NCBI RefSeq assembly: GCF_017963645.1
Contig: NZ_JAGMWN010000001.1
Coordinates: 806,001 to 870,000 of the forward strand
DNA: 64,000 nucleotides
DNA from: Marivibrio halodurans
GTDB taxonomy: Bacteria; Pseudomonadota; Alphaproteobacteria; UBA8366; Aestuariispiraceae
Direction: 5' to 3'
The stretch's first letter is position 1. Each line of letters begins with the position of its first letter. The notes below the pieces were generated by a model. The model was not told the origin of the DNA, ran no database searches, and saw only the letters and a program-made list of their open reading frames with translations. This document shows, one piece after another, positions 32,811 through 42,197 of this stretch. Made by a program: the position numbers and the translations under genes.

Positions 32811-33998
32811 ATGCGGCTCAAGACCTTCCATGCCGACAGCCTCAGTGCCGCCTTCGCGCTGGTGCGCGAGGCGCTGGGCGAGGACGCCATCATCGTGGCG
32901 ACCCAGGAGGACGACGAGATCGAGCGCGGCGCGCGTGTCACGGCCGCGGTGGAGGAATCGGAGGAGGACGGCCTCGACCAATGGGACGGCGCGGAGGATC
33001 AGGCGGACGCGCTGGAGCGGATCACGGCATTGCTTGAGCATCATGGTTGCCCGCGCGCCCTCACCGACCGGCTGGTCCTGGCCGCCGCCGACACGGAGGA
33101 AACCGACCCCACGCTGGCCCTGGCCGGCGCGCTCGACCAGCTATTCGCCTTCCGTCCCCTGCCGGAGGAACCTGGCGGCAAGCCCCTGCTTCTGATCGGC
33201 CCGCCCGGCGTCGGCAAGACCGTCACCTGCGCCAAGATCGCCGCCCGCGTCGCCATTAGCTATGACGAGCGGCAGGAACAGGCACCCGTCGTCCTGATCG
33301 CGGCCGACCCGATGCGCGTCGGGGCGGTGGAGCAGTTGCGCGCCTATGCCGACCGGCTGGGCGCGACATTGCGTATCGCCGAGGACGCCTCCGTCCTCTC
33401 CCATGTATTGGGCAGTTGTGGGCGCCGCGATCTGGTCATCATCGATACGCCCGGAACCAACCCCTACGACCTGCAGGAACTCGCTTTCCTGATCGAACTC
33501 GCCGAAGCGGGGGAAATGGAACCTGTCCTGCTGCTCGGCGCCGGCCGCGACGCGGAGGAGGCCATCGACCTCGCCAAGGCATTCCGTCCGGTGGAGGCGC
33601 GGCGTCTGCTGGCAACCGGCCTCGATCTCTCGCATCGGTTGGGTGCCCTGCTGGCGGCGGCGGACGCGGGTCGCCTCGCCTTCAGCGATGTCAGCCGCAG
33701 TCCCCGGATCGCGGACGGGTTGAAGCCCCTCAATCCCCTGACATTGGCCCGACTCTTGCTGCCGGACGAGGACGCGGCGAATGATTTCGCCATGAATGGT
33801 TTTTCATCCGAGGGGGAAACGCCGCGCGATATGGCGGCGGACGATACGACGGACGGGCGCGACGCGCTCGCCGAACTGGATGCCTATGCGCGCGAGGCGA
33901 TCGCCGCCGCCCGGGCGGAGAGCGGCGGCTCCCCGCGTTTCGGGCGGAACGATCCGAACCGGCATCGTGGCGATGATGGTGACGGTAACGAGTCGTGA
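32811..33998 (+). CDS. flhF: Flagellar SRP-type GTPase FlhF
   Basis: 395 residues. FlhF sets flagellar position and helps early assembly at the pole. The N-terminus MRLKTFHADSLSAAFALVRE is typical. The GTPase G domain has P-loop GPPGVGKT (about residues 131-138), IAADPMRVGAVEQLRAYADR (G2/G3 region) and LVIIDTPGTNPYD. The final 75 residues or so are a charged, Gly/Asp-rich tail absent from most homologues. It is followed 18 bases later by flhG, its usual regulator. The family's third GTP-binding element TKL is not obvious, ATGLDLS occupying that place. Confidence 0.9.
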   Translation: MRLKTFHADSLSAAFALVREALGEDAIIVATQEDDEIERGARVTAAVEESEEDGLDQWDGAEDQADALERITALLEHHGCPRALTDRLVLAAADTEETDPTLALAGALDQLFAFRPLPEEPGGKPLLLIGPPGVGKTVTCAKIAARVAISYDERQEQAPVVLIAADPMRVGAVEQLRAYADRLGATLRIAEDASVLSHVLGSCGRRDLVIIDTPGTNPYDLQELAFLIELAEAGEMEPVLLLGAGRDAEEAIDLAKAFRPVEARRLLATGLDLSHRLGALLAAADAGRLAFSDVSRSPRIADGLKPLNPLTLARLLLPDEDAANDFAMNGFSSEGETPRDMAADDTTDGRDALAELDAYAREAIAAARAESGGSPRFGRNDPNRHRGDDGDGNES

Positions 33999-34016
33999 CG
34001 GCCCGCACGAAAGGTC

Positions 34017-34823
34017 ATGCCGACGGATGATGAGACAATGAGCAACCAATCCCCTCCCCCTCCCCCCTCCCGGCCGGCCGCCGCCGATCCCCGCGCGCGG
34101 ATCATCGCCGTCGCCTCCGGGAAGGGCGGCGTCGGAAAGACATGGTTCGCGGTGACCCTGAGCCATGCACTCGCACGGGCCGGACGCAAGACGCTGCTGT
34201 TCGATGGCGATCTCGGTCTCGCCAATGTCGATATCCAATTGGGGTTGATGCCGAAGCGCGATCTTTCGACCGCGCTCGACGGCAAGGGCACGCTGAAATC
34301 CTGCATCACCCGCCATCAAGAGGCCGGGTTCGACATCATCGCCGGACGCTCCGGCTCGGGCTCGCTGGCGAGCCTGCCTGCTCCCCGGATAGAACGGTTG
34401 CAGAAGGATCTGATCGCGCTCGCCGCCGATTACGACCGGGTGGTGATCGACCTCGGTGCCGGGGTCGACCGGACGGTGCGCCAACTCGCGACGCGGACGG
34501 GGCGGGTCCTGCTCGTCGTCAACGAGGAACCGACCTCCCTTACCGACGCCTATGCCTTCATGAAGCTGCTCTGGGCCAAGCATCCGGACACCGACATCCG
34601 CATCGTCGTCAACGCGGCCGAGGGCGAGGTGAAAGGCCGCAAGACCTATGAGACGCTCGCCAAGGCGTGTCGCAATTTCCTGAAGCGGGAGCCGGAACTC
34701 GCCGGAATCGTACGCCGGGATACCCGTGTGCGCGAGGCGATCCGGAATCAAATGTCGCTTCTTTCCCGCTCACCCGGCAGCGACGCGGGCGCGGACGTCG
34801 AACGGATCGCCGGCACGCTATAA
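34017..34823 (+). CDS. flhG: Flagellar number regulator FlhG/FleN (MinD-like ATPase)
   Basis: 268 residues, a ParA/MinD ATPase that limits flagellar number together with FlhF. The deviant Walker A is GKGGVGKT (35-42), followed by LLFDGDLGLANVDIQLGL, the signature of FlhG/YlxH proteins, and VVIDLGAG. After it come VNEEPTSLTDAYAFMKLL and VRRDTRVREAIRNQMSL. The first 25 residues are Pro-rich. A second ATG at 34038 is an alternative start. It comes directly after flhF. Confidence 0.9.
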   Translation: MPTDDETMSNQSPPPPPSRPAAADPRARIIAVASGKGGVGKTWFAVTLSHALARAGRKTLLFDGDLGLANVDIQLGLMPKRDLSTALDGKGTLKSCITRHQEAGFDIIAGRSGSGSLASLPAPRIERLQKDLIALAADYDRVVIDLGAGVDRTVRQLATRTGRVLLVVNEEPTSLTDAYAFMKLLWAKHPDTDIRIVVNAAEGEVKGRKTYETLAKACRNFLKREPELAGIVRRDTRVREAIRNQMSLLSRSPGSDAGADVERIAGTL

Positions 34824-34861
34824 GGGCGCGTCGTCCCCGGCTCGCGCCCGAAACGCGACTA

Positions 34862-34877
34862 CGGTACACTCCTTGCA
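34862..34877 (+). promoter_or_regulatory. Possible sigma-54 promoter before the second FliK-like gene
   Basis: CGGTACA-CTCC-TTGCA keeps the invariant GG (34863-34864) and GC (34875-34876) at the right distance and a perfect TTGCA. It departs from TGGCACG at three other positions. The next gene begins 132 bases downstream. Confidence 0.45.
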
Positions 34878-35009
34878 ACGCGCGACCTTCGGGCGGAGTC
34901 CCCTCGGGGCCGGACAGGATGCCCGGGGACGGCAGAAAACCGTTTCCCCGCCCGGCCGGTATCGCGAAGCTATCAAGGCGGTCGGAGAACCGACCGGAAG
35001 GGCGAGCCC

Positions 35010-36680
35010 ATGAACCAACCGATCCCACCGGGCACGACAGGTGGCGCGGAGGCCGCCGCGACGCAACCATCCGGCCGCGCGATCGGCCTGACCCCGCATC
35101 TAATCCGCCAGTTCGTGGGCGGGGGTGAACTGACCGGCCGTGTCAGTGCCACGGGCGGCGAGGGACGGCTGCAGATCACCACGCCGCACGGCACACTCAC
35201 CCTCCAGACATCGTCGAACCTGCCCCCCGGCACGCCGGTCACCTTGCAAATGACGAGCCTGGGACCGCCGGCGCAACTCGCCATAACCCCGCAGGTCCGG
35301 CCCGGCGCCCAAGCCGGTGCCGCCGGCGCGCGAACCGGCCCCGCAGCGCCGTCCCCCCCATTGCCAACGCTGACCGCCACGATTTCCACCGCCACCCAAA
35401 CCACCAGTCAAGCCACGGGCCAAACCACGGGCCCGACCATGGGCCAAGCACCCGCCTCTCCCCAAGGCGCCCAGGGCAGCAATACCGCCGCCACGCCCAC
35501 CGCGTCGGGCCACACGCAAGCCACCACGGCCGGTGCCGCCGTTCGTACCACCCTGACCACCGGAACGGTCTTGCAGGCCACCGTGACCGGCGGCGCCGGA
35601 ACCACGGCCCAAGCCAATGCCGGTGGGGGAAATACGGTCGGAACCGTGACCCCCGCCGGGTTGCAAGCCACATTCGCCAATGGGCAGGCCTTGCCGGCCG
35701 GAACGGGGCTGGCCGTGCGATTGGTCGCGGTCTCGCCGCAAGGGCAGGCGGGCACCGCCCCGCCCCCACCCACGCTCAACCCGGCGAGCGGGGCCCTCCA
35801 ATTCACCGGGACGGTAACGGGCCAGAACGCGGCGGGGCAGACGATGGTCGCCACATCGGCCGGGACGCTGACCGTCGCCACCGGCGGGGCGCCGCCCCCC
35901 GGCACGCAACTTACCCTGGAACTCGCGGGCGACCTGCGCCCGCCCCTCATGGGGGCGCCGGGTAGTGCCGGCAGCACCTCCGCCACCCGCTTCGCCGGGG
36001 TCGAGGAAGCGCTGCGACTGCTTGCCGGGACCACCGGCCAGGCGGGTGGCGGGGCCCAAGCCTCGAGCCAACAGGCACTCCAGATGTTGCAGAACGTGCT
36101 GCCGCAGCAGAACGCGCAGATGGCGCCCGCAATGCTGTTCTTTCTCTCGGCCCTACGCTCCGGGGGCCTGGACCGACTTATCGGCGCGGACAGGACGAAC
36201 GCGATCGACCGCCTCCAGAAAGGGCTGGGAGAGCGGATCGAGGGCGATCTGCGCGGCGCCGCCAGCGGCCGGGCGCGCGACGGCGCGGGTGGGGAGTGGC
36301 GCGCGCTCAGCCTACCGATGCTGAATGACGGCGAATTGGAACGCATCCGTCTCTACATGCGTGACCGGCGCGGCGGCGAGGACGAAGCGGCGGGGGACGG
36401 CGAGCGCGGTCCGCGCGCCACCCGTTTCATCCTCGAGGCCAGCTTCACCCGCCTCGGCCAGATGCAATTCGACGGGCTTGTGCGCGACAAGAGCTTCGAC
36501 CTCGTCGTTCGCACGCATCAGCCCTTCCAGGAAGACCTGCGCGACGGTATCCGCGGGATTTTCACCGATCAATTGAGTGCCCATGGCTGGGCCGGTTCCG
36601 TGACCTACCAGGTGGTGCGCGCCTTCGACGTCGTGCCGATCGATTCGGACACCGACGCCGAAAACGGGGTCACGGTATGA
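35010..36680 (+). CDS. FliK-like hook-length control family protein
   Basis: 556 residues. The N-terminal 30-110 region has a compact beta domain (GRLQITTPHGTLTLQTSSNL then PPGTPVTLQMTSLGPPAQLA). A Thr/Ala/Gly/Gln-rich low-complexity section spans about 110-210, another beta-rich module follows, and then a helical part around MLFFLSALRSGGLDRLIGAD. The C-terminal 110 residues (ATRFILEASFTRLGQMQFDG, then RDKSFDLVVRTHQPFQEDLR) have the strand-strand-helix pattern of the FliK Flg_hook domain. A low-complexity linker with such a C-terminus suggests a second hook-length or export-switch protein. It is coupled by ATGA to the next gene. Function is inferred. Confidence 0.6.
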   Translation: MNQPIPPGTTGGAEAAATQPSGRAIGLTPHLIRQFVGGGELTGRVSATGGEGRLQITTPHGTLTLQTSSNLPPGTPVTLQMTSLGPPAQLAITPQVRPGAQAGAAGARTGPAAPSPPLPTLTATISTATQTTSQATGQTTGPTMGQAPASPQGAQGSNTAATPTASGHTQATTAGAAVRTTLTTGTVLQATVTGGAGTTAQANAGGGNTVGTVTPAGLQATFANGQALPAGTGLAVRLVAVSPQGQAGTAPPPPTLNPASGALQFTGTVTGQNAAGQTMVATSAGTLTVATGGAPPPGTQLTLELAGDLRPPLMGAPGSAGSTSATRFAGVEEALRLLAGTTGQAGGGAQASSQQALQMLQNVLPQQNAQMAPAMLFFLSALRSGGLDRLIGADRTNAIDRLQKGLGERIEGDLRGAASGRARDGAGGEWRALSLPMLNDGELERIRLYMRDRRGGEDEAAGDGERGPRATRFILEASFTRLGQMQFDGLVRDKSFDLVVRTHQPFQEDLRDGIRGIFTDQLSAHGWAGSVTYQVVRAFDVVPIDSDTDAENGVTV

Positions 36681-37093
36681 CGGATACGCCCGATCTCGGC
36701 GCCGCCGCGCGCGAAGCAGCCCACGCGGCGGCCGGGACCACGCGGATCGAGACACTGGCCAATCCCAACCCGCGCGCCGACTATCTCGTCCGGATCGAGG
36801 GGGGGCTGGCCAACGGCGCGATCCGATTGGTGCTGCATTATGTACCGCACCGCCTGATTCTGCGGGACAGGGCATTTCACACCTATCTGGGCACACTCGA
36901 GAAAGAGTGGACGAACGGGCCACCGGAACCGGAACGCCTCGCCCTCTCCATGTTGGCGGACCTCAATGACGAACTCGTCCCCCGCTGGCTGCAAATCGTG
37001 ATCCTTGCCGGAGACGGCCACCGGGTCCTGGTCGAGGACAAGCAGCCGAAATGGGACAAGCCGACCCTGACCGCGCGCGCCGGCGGAATCTGA
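36677..37093 (+). CDS. Small QueF-like (T-fold) protein without the catalytic Cys
   Basis: 138 residues, not a recognised flagellar protein. Residues 23-120 follow the pattern of the nitrile reductase QueF: ETLANPNPRADYLVRI, then IRLVLHYVPHRLILRDRAFH leading to TYLGTLEKEW, then LNDELVPRWLQIVIL. The QueF segment holding the catalytic Cys and Asp is deleted, and the His-Glu substrate pair is replaced by GPPEPE. A catalytic QueF role is therefore unlikely. It could be a scaffold or binding protein. The start overlaps the stop of the FliK-like gene (ATGA), so it is made with that protein. The similarity was judged by eye. Confidence 0.5.
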   Translation: MTDTPDLGAAAREAAHAAAGTTRIETLANPNPRADYLVRIEGGLANGAIRLVLHYVPHRLILRDRAFHTYLGTLEKEWTNGPPEPERLALSMLADLNDELVPRWLQIVILAGDGHRVLVEDKQPKWDKPTLTARAGGI

Positions 37094-37252
37094 TTCCCCC
37101 CGCACCCGGCAAGAATCGTCCCACCCCTTACGCTCCAACACACCTTTCATTTAATTTCAGATACTTACAGGTTGGCATGCGGTTTGATACCGAGTTTCCG
37201 CACGGATCGGAATCCTGCCCAGGCCTTGGGCGGAACCGCCAAGGAGACCGCC

Positions 37253-38053
37253 ATGACCGAAGTTCTGCCCGCCCGCCGACTGGTGGAGGAGGCGATCAGA
37301 GCCTCCTGCACCGAAACCGCGCGCACCGCCGACCGTCTGGCGGACGAACTGATGTGCCGTATCGCGATGGACGAACCGCGCGACGGCGACGAGGAAGCAA
37401 CGCAAGGCAGTGGCTATCACCGCCTGTTGCGCGAGGCGCTGGCCGCGGCGGCGGAGGCGCGCGGCGCCCTGGCCGCGCGAACCCGTGAGATCGAACGTCT
37501 GCGTAATCTCAGCATCACGGATGAAACGACGGGCGTGTTGAACCGGCGCGGTTTCGACCATGCATTGGAGCGGGCCATCGCGCGGTTGCAGCGCACGGGG
37601 GAGAGTGGGCTGCTCCTCGTCATCGACCTGAATGGTTTCAAGGCGATCAATGACCAATATGGTCATCGCGCGGGCGATCTTACGCTCACCGCGGTGGCAA
37701 CGCTTCTTTCCCGCCAAACGCGCGCGACCGACGCGGTCGCCCGGCTCGGCGGGGATGAGTTCGCGGTGATCCTGGGCGGCGCCGATCCGATCGACGGCCG
37801 GATCAAGGCGAGCCGGCTCGAGGCCCATCTGAACGCCCTGACGGTTCCCTGGCAGGGCGAAAGAATCGCCGTATCCGCTTCCGTCGGCGTGGTCGATTAC
37901 GCCGACGGGGACGAGGCGATCGATGTCGTGCACCGGGCCGACCTCGACATGTACCGCCAGAAACGTCTGGTCGCCGCCGGCACCGTGCAGCAAGCGAACG
38001 AGGGCGAGACCCAAGGCCCCCATTCCCCCATGATCGTCCTTCCCGGCCATTGA
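37253..38053 (+). CDS. Diguanylate cyclase (GGDEF)
   Basis: 266 residues from ATG 37253, which has AAGGAG six bases upstream. Makes cyclic di-GMP from two GTP. The first 85 residues are helical without membrane segments. The GGDEF domain begins at LSITDETTGVLNRRGF, with VIDLNGFKAINDQYGH and the intact GGDEF at 166-170. The inhibitory I-site RATD (157-160) lies five residues upstream, so product feedback is expected. No sensor domain is recognisable. Its position at the end of the flagellar region suggests a part in the swim-to-attach decision, which is inferred. Confidence 0.93.
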   Translation: MTEVLPARRLVEEAIRASCTETARTADRLADELMCRIAMDEPRDGDEEATQGSGYHRLLREALAAAAEARGALAARTREIERLRNLSITDETTGVLNRRGFDHALERAIARLQRTGESGLLLVIDLNGFKAINDQYGHRAGDLTLTAVATLLSRQTRATDAVARLGGDEFAVILGGADPIDGRIKASRLEAHLNALTVPWQGERIAVSASVGVVDYADGDEAIDVVHRADLDMYRQKRLVAAGTVQQANEGETQGPHSPMIVLPGH

Positions 38054-38083
38054 TACGGCCCCCGGCGCAACGGGACCGCACGA

Positions 38084-38121
38084 AAAACGGGGCGGCGCCT
38101 TACCGGCGGCCGCCCCGTTTT
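38084..38121. terminator. Bidirectional terminator between GGDEF gene and sodB
   Basis: AAAACGGGGCGGC (38084-38096) pairs perfectly with GCCGCCCCGTTTT (38109-38121) around a 12-base loop. T-runs close the stem on both strands, as expected between two convergent genes. Confidence 0.92.
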
Positions 38122-38149
38122 CTTGACCGGGTGGAACCCGTCGGCCGGA

Positions 38150-38746
38150 TCAGGCGGCCTTCAGGTTCTTGTTGGCGAAGTCCCAGTTGATCAGATGCTC
38201 CAGGAACGCGCCCATATAGTCCGGGCGGCGGTTCTGGTAATCGAGATAATAGGCGTGCTCCCACACATCCATGGTGATCAGCGGCGTCTTGCCGTGCACC
38301 AGAGGCGTGTCGGCGTTCAGCGTCTTCTCGACCGTGAGCTTGCCGCCGTCGAGGACGAGCCACGCCCAGCCCGAGCCGAACTGCGTCGCGCCCGCGTTCT
38401 TGAAGGCGTTCGCGAATTCCTCGAAGGACCCGAAATCCTCCTTGATCTTGTCGGCGATATCGCCGGTCGGCGCGCCGCCGCCGTTCGGGCTCATCGAATT
38501 CCAGTAGAAGGTATGGTTCCAGACCTGGGCGGACTGGTTGAACAGACCCTGGTCGCCCTTGTCGTGGGCCGCCTGGGCGATCTCCTCGATCGAGGCGTCC
38601 GAGAGCTCCGTGCCCGTGATCAGCTCGTTCGTCTTCGTGACATAGGCATTGTGGTGCTTGTCATGGTGAAAGGTCAGCGTATCGGCCGAGATATGCGGCG
38701 CGAGCGCGCTTTTGTCGTAAGGCAGATCGGGCAGTTCGATAGCCAT
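38150..38746 (-). CDS. sodB: Superoxide dismutase, Fe/Mn family
   Basis: 198 residues from the ATG at 38746 (MAIELPDLPYDKSALAPHIS). Converts superoxide to oxygen and peroxide in the cytoplasm. Metal ligands are visible: His in TLTFHHDKHHNAYV, His in QVWNHTFYWNSM, and Asp and His in MDVWEHAYYLDYQN. The residue pattern around GSGWAWLVL and the short length favour the iron type. Transcribed alone from the minus strand, ending at a bidirectional terminator. Confidence 0.95.
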   Translation of the reverse strand: MAIELPDLPYDKSALAPHISADTLTFHHDKHHNAYVTKTNELITGTELSDASIEEIAQAAHDKGDQGLFNQSAQVWNHTFYWNSMSPNGGGAPTGDIADKIKEDFGSFEEFANAFKNAGATQFGSGWAWLVLDGGKLTVEKTLNADTPLVHGKTPLITMDVWEHAYYLDYQNRRPDYMGAFLEHLINWDFANKNLKAA

Positions 38747-38936
38747 GGGTCCCTCGCTTTCCCTATTGCGCATGCCGGCGGCCTCGGGCCGGTCACCGGC
38801 GTTAATCGGATGAACGGCGCGATCGACCTACAGACCGTCACGTCGCCCTTCCCTCGAAATGTAAGCAATGGCGCGGATCGATCAACCCACGGGACGGAAA
38901 GGGTCATTTCGCCGCACGGAACAAGACGCGACGCGC

Positions 38937-40724
38937 TCAGTCCTTCTTCACCTCCGGCGGCAGCTGCACCTTGATATGCACGTCGCGCAATTGCTGCTCC
39001 GACACGTCGGAGGGCGCGCCCATCATCAGGTCCTGCGCCATCTGGTTCATTGGGAAGGCGATGACCTCGCGAATATTGGTGGCACCGGCCAGCAGCATGA
39101 CGATACGGTCGATGCCCGGGGCCGAACCGCCATGCGGCGGGGCGCCCAGCTTCAGCGCATTGATCATGCCGCCGAACCGGCCGTCCACGACCTCCGGCCC
39201 ATAGCCGGCGATCTCGAAGGCCTTGTACATCACCTCCGGCAGATGGTTCCGGATAGCGCCGGAGGACAGTTCGATTCCGTTGCAGACGATATCGTACTGA
39301 AAAGCCTTGATCTCCAGCGGGTCCTTGGTCTCCAACGCCTCCAGACCACCCTGCGGCATGGAAAAGGGATTGTGGGAGAAATCCACCTTGCCCTGCTGCT
39401 CGTCGAATTCGAACATCGGGAAATCCACGACCCAGCAGAACTTGAACTCCCCTTCCGGGATCAGCTCCAACTCCTCGGCGATCCTGGTGCGCGCCACGCC
39501 GGCGAAGGCGGCGGCCGCCGCCTCCTTGCCGCAGACGAAGAAGCAGGCGTCGCCCTGCTCGATCCCGGCGGCCTTGGCAATCGCCTCTATGCGGCCCTCG
39601 TCCAGGTTCTTGGCGATCGGTCCGGCGGGCCCGTCCTCCTTCCAGACGATATAGCCGAGGCCCGCCTGCCCCTCCTTCTGCGCCCAGCTATTGAGCTTGT
39701 CGAAGAAGCTGCGGGGCTTGTCGGCCACCTTCGGCGCGGGGATCGCGCGCACGACGGCACCTTCCGAGACGAGCTTGGCGAAAATCTTGAAGTCGGAACC
39801 GGCGAAGGCTTCCGACACATCCGCGATCTCGATCGGATTGCGCAGGTCCGGCTTGTCGGAGCCGTATTTCAGCATGGCCTCGTCATAGGCGATGCGCGGG
39901 AACGGCGGCGCGGTCACCGCGCGGCCGTTCGCGAATTCCTCGAAAACACCGTGCAGCACCGGCTCGATCGCGGCGAAGACGTCGTCCTGGGTAACGAAGC
40001 TCATCTCGAAATCGAGCTGATAGAACTCGCCCGGGCTGCGGTCGGCGCGCGCATCCTCGTCGCGGAAGCAGGGCGCGATCTGGAAATAGCGGTCATAGCC
40101 CGCCATCATCAGCAACTGCTTGAACTGCTGCGGCGCCTGGGGCAGCGCATAGAACTTGCCCGGATGCAGGCGGCTCGGCACCAGGAAGTCGCGCGCGCCC
40201 TCGGGGCTGGAGGCGGTCAGGATCGGCGTCTGGAACTCGCGGAACCCCTGCTCCACCATCCGCCGCCGGATGGAGGAAATGATATCCGCGCGCAGCTTGA
40301 TGTTCTCGTGCATCACCTCCCGGCGGAGATCGAGAAAACGATTCTTGAGGCGGATTTCCTCCGGATAGCCCGCGTCCTGATTGACCGGCATCGGCAATGG
40401 CGCGGCCTTGGAGAGGGTGTCCAGGCTGCGGATTTGCAATTCCACCGCGCCGGTCGGTACCTTGGCGTTCACCGTCTCCTCGGAGCGCTTCACCACCTTG
40501 CCGAAGACGGAGATGACCGATTCCAACGGCAGGCTTTCCAGGGCCGGGAACAGCTCGCTGGAGGTATCGATCACGCACTGGGTGATGCCGTAATCGTCGC
40601 GCAGGTCGACGAACAGCAGATTCCCGTGATCGCGCTTGCGGTGAATCCAGCCGGCGAGGCGGACTTCCGCGTCCGCGTCCGCCAGACGCAGTTGGCCACA
40701 GGTGTGCGTGCGATAGGGATGCAT
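38937..40724 (-). CDS. aspS: Aspartyl-tRNA synthetase
   Basis: 595 residues, class II synthetase of bacterial type. N-terminal anticodon-binding OB domain ([20 protein letters not shown]). Motif 1/2 regions are in [20 protein letters not shown] and [20 protein letters not shown]. The bacterial GAD insertion lies in the middle, and motif 3 is in [16 protein letters not shown] near the end. Whether it also charges tRNA-Asn cannot be judged here. It diverges from rnd on the plus strand. Confidence 0.97.
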   Translation of the reverse strand: MHPYRTHTCGQLRLADADAEVRLAGWIHRKRDHGNLLFVDLRDDYGITQCVIDTSSELFPALESLPLESVISVFGKVVKRSEETVNAKVPTGAVELQIRSLDTLSKAAPLPMPVNQDAGYPEEIRLKNRFLDLRREVMHENIKLRADIISSIRRRMVEQGFREFQTPILTASSPEGARDFLVPSRLHPGKFYALPQAPQQFKQLLMMAGYDRYFQIAPCFRDEDARADRSPGEFYQLDFEMSFVTQDDVFAAIEPVLHGVFEEFANGRAVTAPPFPRIAYDEAMLKYGSDKPDLRNPIEIADVSEAFAGSDFKIFAKLVSEGAVVRAIPAPKVADKPRSFFDKLNSWAQKEGQAGLGYIVWKEDGPAGPIAKNLDEGRIEAIAKAAGIEQGDACFFVCGKEAAAAAFAGVARTRIAEELELIPEGEFKFCWVVDFPMFEFDEQQGKVDFSHNPFSMPQGGLEALETKDPLEIKAFQYDIVCNGIELSSGAIRNHLPEVMYKAFEIAGYGPEVVDGRFGGMINALKLGAPPHGGSAPGIDRIVMLLAGATNIREVIAFPMNQMAQDLMMGAPSDVSEQQLRDVHIKVQLPPEVKKD

Positions 40725-40893
40725 CGATCGCTCCGATCTCGAGAAGGGCCCAAAAAAGCGGGCGCGAATCCGGCGGGAAAGGGCCTTGTCGAGGGCAACT
40801 TGTCAAGGGGCCGGAGACCACCTCGCATCCCGGCACGCCGCCGAGGCCGTTCGAATCTTCCAATAACGCGCGAAACCGGGTAAACCGCGTTTC

Positions 40894-42090
40894 ATGGAAC
40901 CTTCCGACCTCGACGATCCTATCACCGACAGCGCGACCCTCGCCGACTTCTGCGCGGAACTGGCGCGGCATCCCTATATCTGCGTCGATACGGAGTTCAT
41001 CCGGGACAAGACCTATTGGCCGCAGCTTTGCCTGATTCAGCTTTCGGCGCCGAACGGCGACGATCCGGACGCCGGCCCCGTGGCTTGCGTCGACGCGCTG
41101 GCCGAGGGGCTCGATCTACAGCCGGTCTATGACCTCCTCGCCGATCCGAAACTGCTCAAGGTCTTCCATGCCGCGCGGCAGGATTTGGAAATCTTCTACA
41201 TTCGCATGGGCAGCGTGCCCGCGCCGATATTCGATACCCAGGTCGCCGCCATGGTCTGCGGCTATGGCGATCAGGTCGGCTATGAGGCGCTGGTGCGCAA
41301 GATCTGCAAGGCGGAACTCGACAAGAGTTCCCGTTTCACCGATTGGGCGGCCCGGCCGTTGGAGCCGAAGCAACTGCGCTATGCACGTGCCGACGTGACC
41401 CATCTGCGGCGCATCTATCAAAGCTTGTCGGATCAGTTGGAACGCAACGCCCGCACCGATTGGCTGAGCGAGGAGATGGCGATCCTCTCCAGCGCGGAAA
41501 CCTACCGGAACGAGCCGGAGGAGGCCTGGCGGCGCCTGAAAGCGCGCAACGCCAAGCCACGCATGCTGGCCGTCCTGAAGGAAATCGCCGCCTGGCGGGA
41601 ACGCGAGGCCCAGAACCGCGACGTGCCGCGTAGCCGTATCCTGCGCGATGACTCCCTGATGGATATCGCCGCCAGCGCCCCCCGCGACACCAAGGCCATG
41701 CGCCGTATCCGGGGGCTCCCCAACGGCTTCGCGGAAGGCAAGTTCGGGCAGGCGCTTCTGGACGCGGTGGAACGTGGGGTGGAACTTCCCCACGAGGAAC
41801 GCCCCGTCCCGCCGAAGAGCGAACCGCTGCCGCCCGGGTTGCAACCGCTTGTCGATCTGCTCAAGGTCCTCTTGAAAGCAAACGCGGCGGAGGCTGGGGT
41901 CGCCAGCCGGCTGGTCGCCAACGCGGAGGAATTGGAACGCATCGCCGCCGATGACGGCGCCGACGTACCCGCGTTGAAAGGATGGCGGCGGAAGCTCTTC
42001 GGTGAGCAGGCCTTGGCCCTCAAGCACGGACGGATCGCGCTCACGGCCGGGCCGGAGGGTGTCGAACTGATCGAGCGCGAACAATCGTGA
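40894..42090 (+). CDS. rnd: Ribonuclease D
   Basis: 398 residues. A 3'-5' exonuclease that trims tRNA precursors. DEDD exonuclease motifs: VDTEFIRDKTYWPQLCLIQL (motif I), KVFHAARQDLEIFY (motif II) and LRYARADVTHLRRIYQ (motif III, Tyr-x3-Asp). An HRDC domain follows at about 215-290 (RMLAVLKEIAAWREREAQNR). Typical length. In related genomes rnd lies next to aspS and ppx, as here. Confidence 0.94.
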   Translation: MEPSDLDDPITDSATLADFCAELARHPYICVDTEFIRDKTYWPQLCLIQLSAPNGDDPDAGPVACVDALAEGLDLQPVYDLLADPKLLKVFHAARQDLEIFYIRMGSVPAPIFDTQVAAMVCGYGDQVGYEALVRKICKAELDKSSRFTDWAARPLEPKQLRYARADVTHLRRIYQSLSDQLERNARTDWLSEEMAILSSAETYRNEPEEAWRRLKARNAKPRMLAVLKEIAAWREREAQNRDVPRSRILRDDSLMDIAASAPRDTKAMRRIRGLPNGFAEGKFGQALLDAVERGVELPHEERPVPPKSEPLPPGLQPLVDLLKVLLKANAAEAGVASRLVANAEELERIAADDGADVPALKGWRRKLFGEQALALKHGRIALTAGPEGVELIEREQS

Positions 42091-42197
42091 CCCGCCCATC
42101 CCCGGCATATCGCGCCGAATGCGCGGGACTGGCGAGATGGCCGGGGCGTGATACTATCCCGCCAGCGTTTTTAACGGTTTAACCGACTGGGAGGGCC

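Noticed and set aside
37173-37188. TGGCATG-CGGT-TTGAT before the diguanylate cyclase, resembling a sigma-54 promoter
   Set aside because: The -12 doublet reads GA instead of the invariant GC, which normally abolishes function; left out of the feature list.
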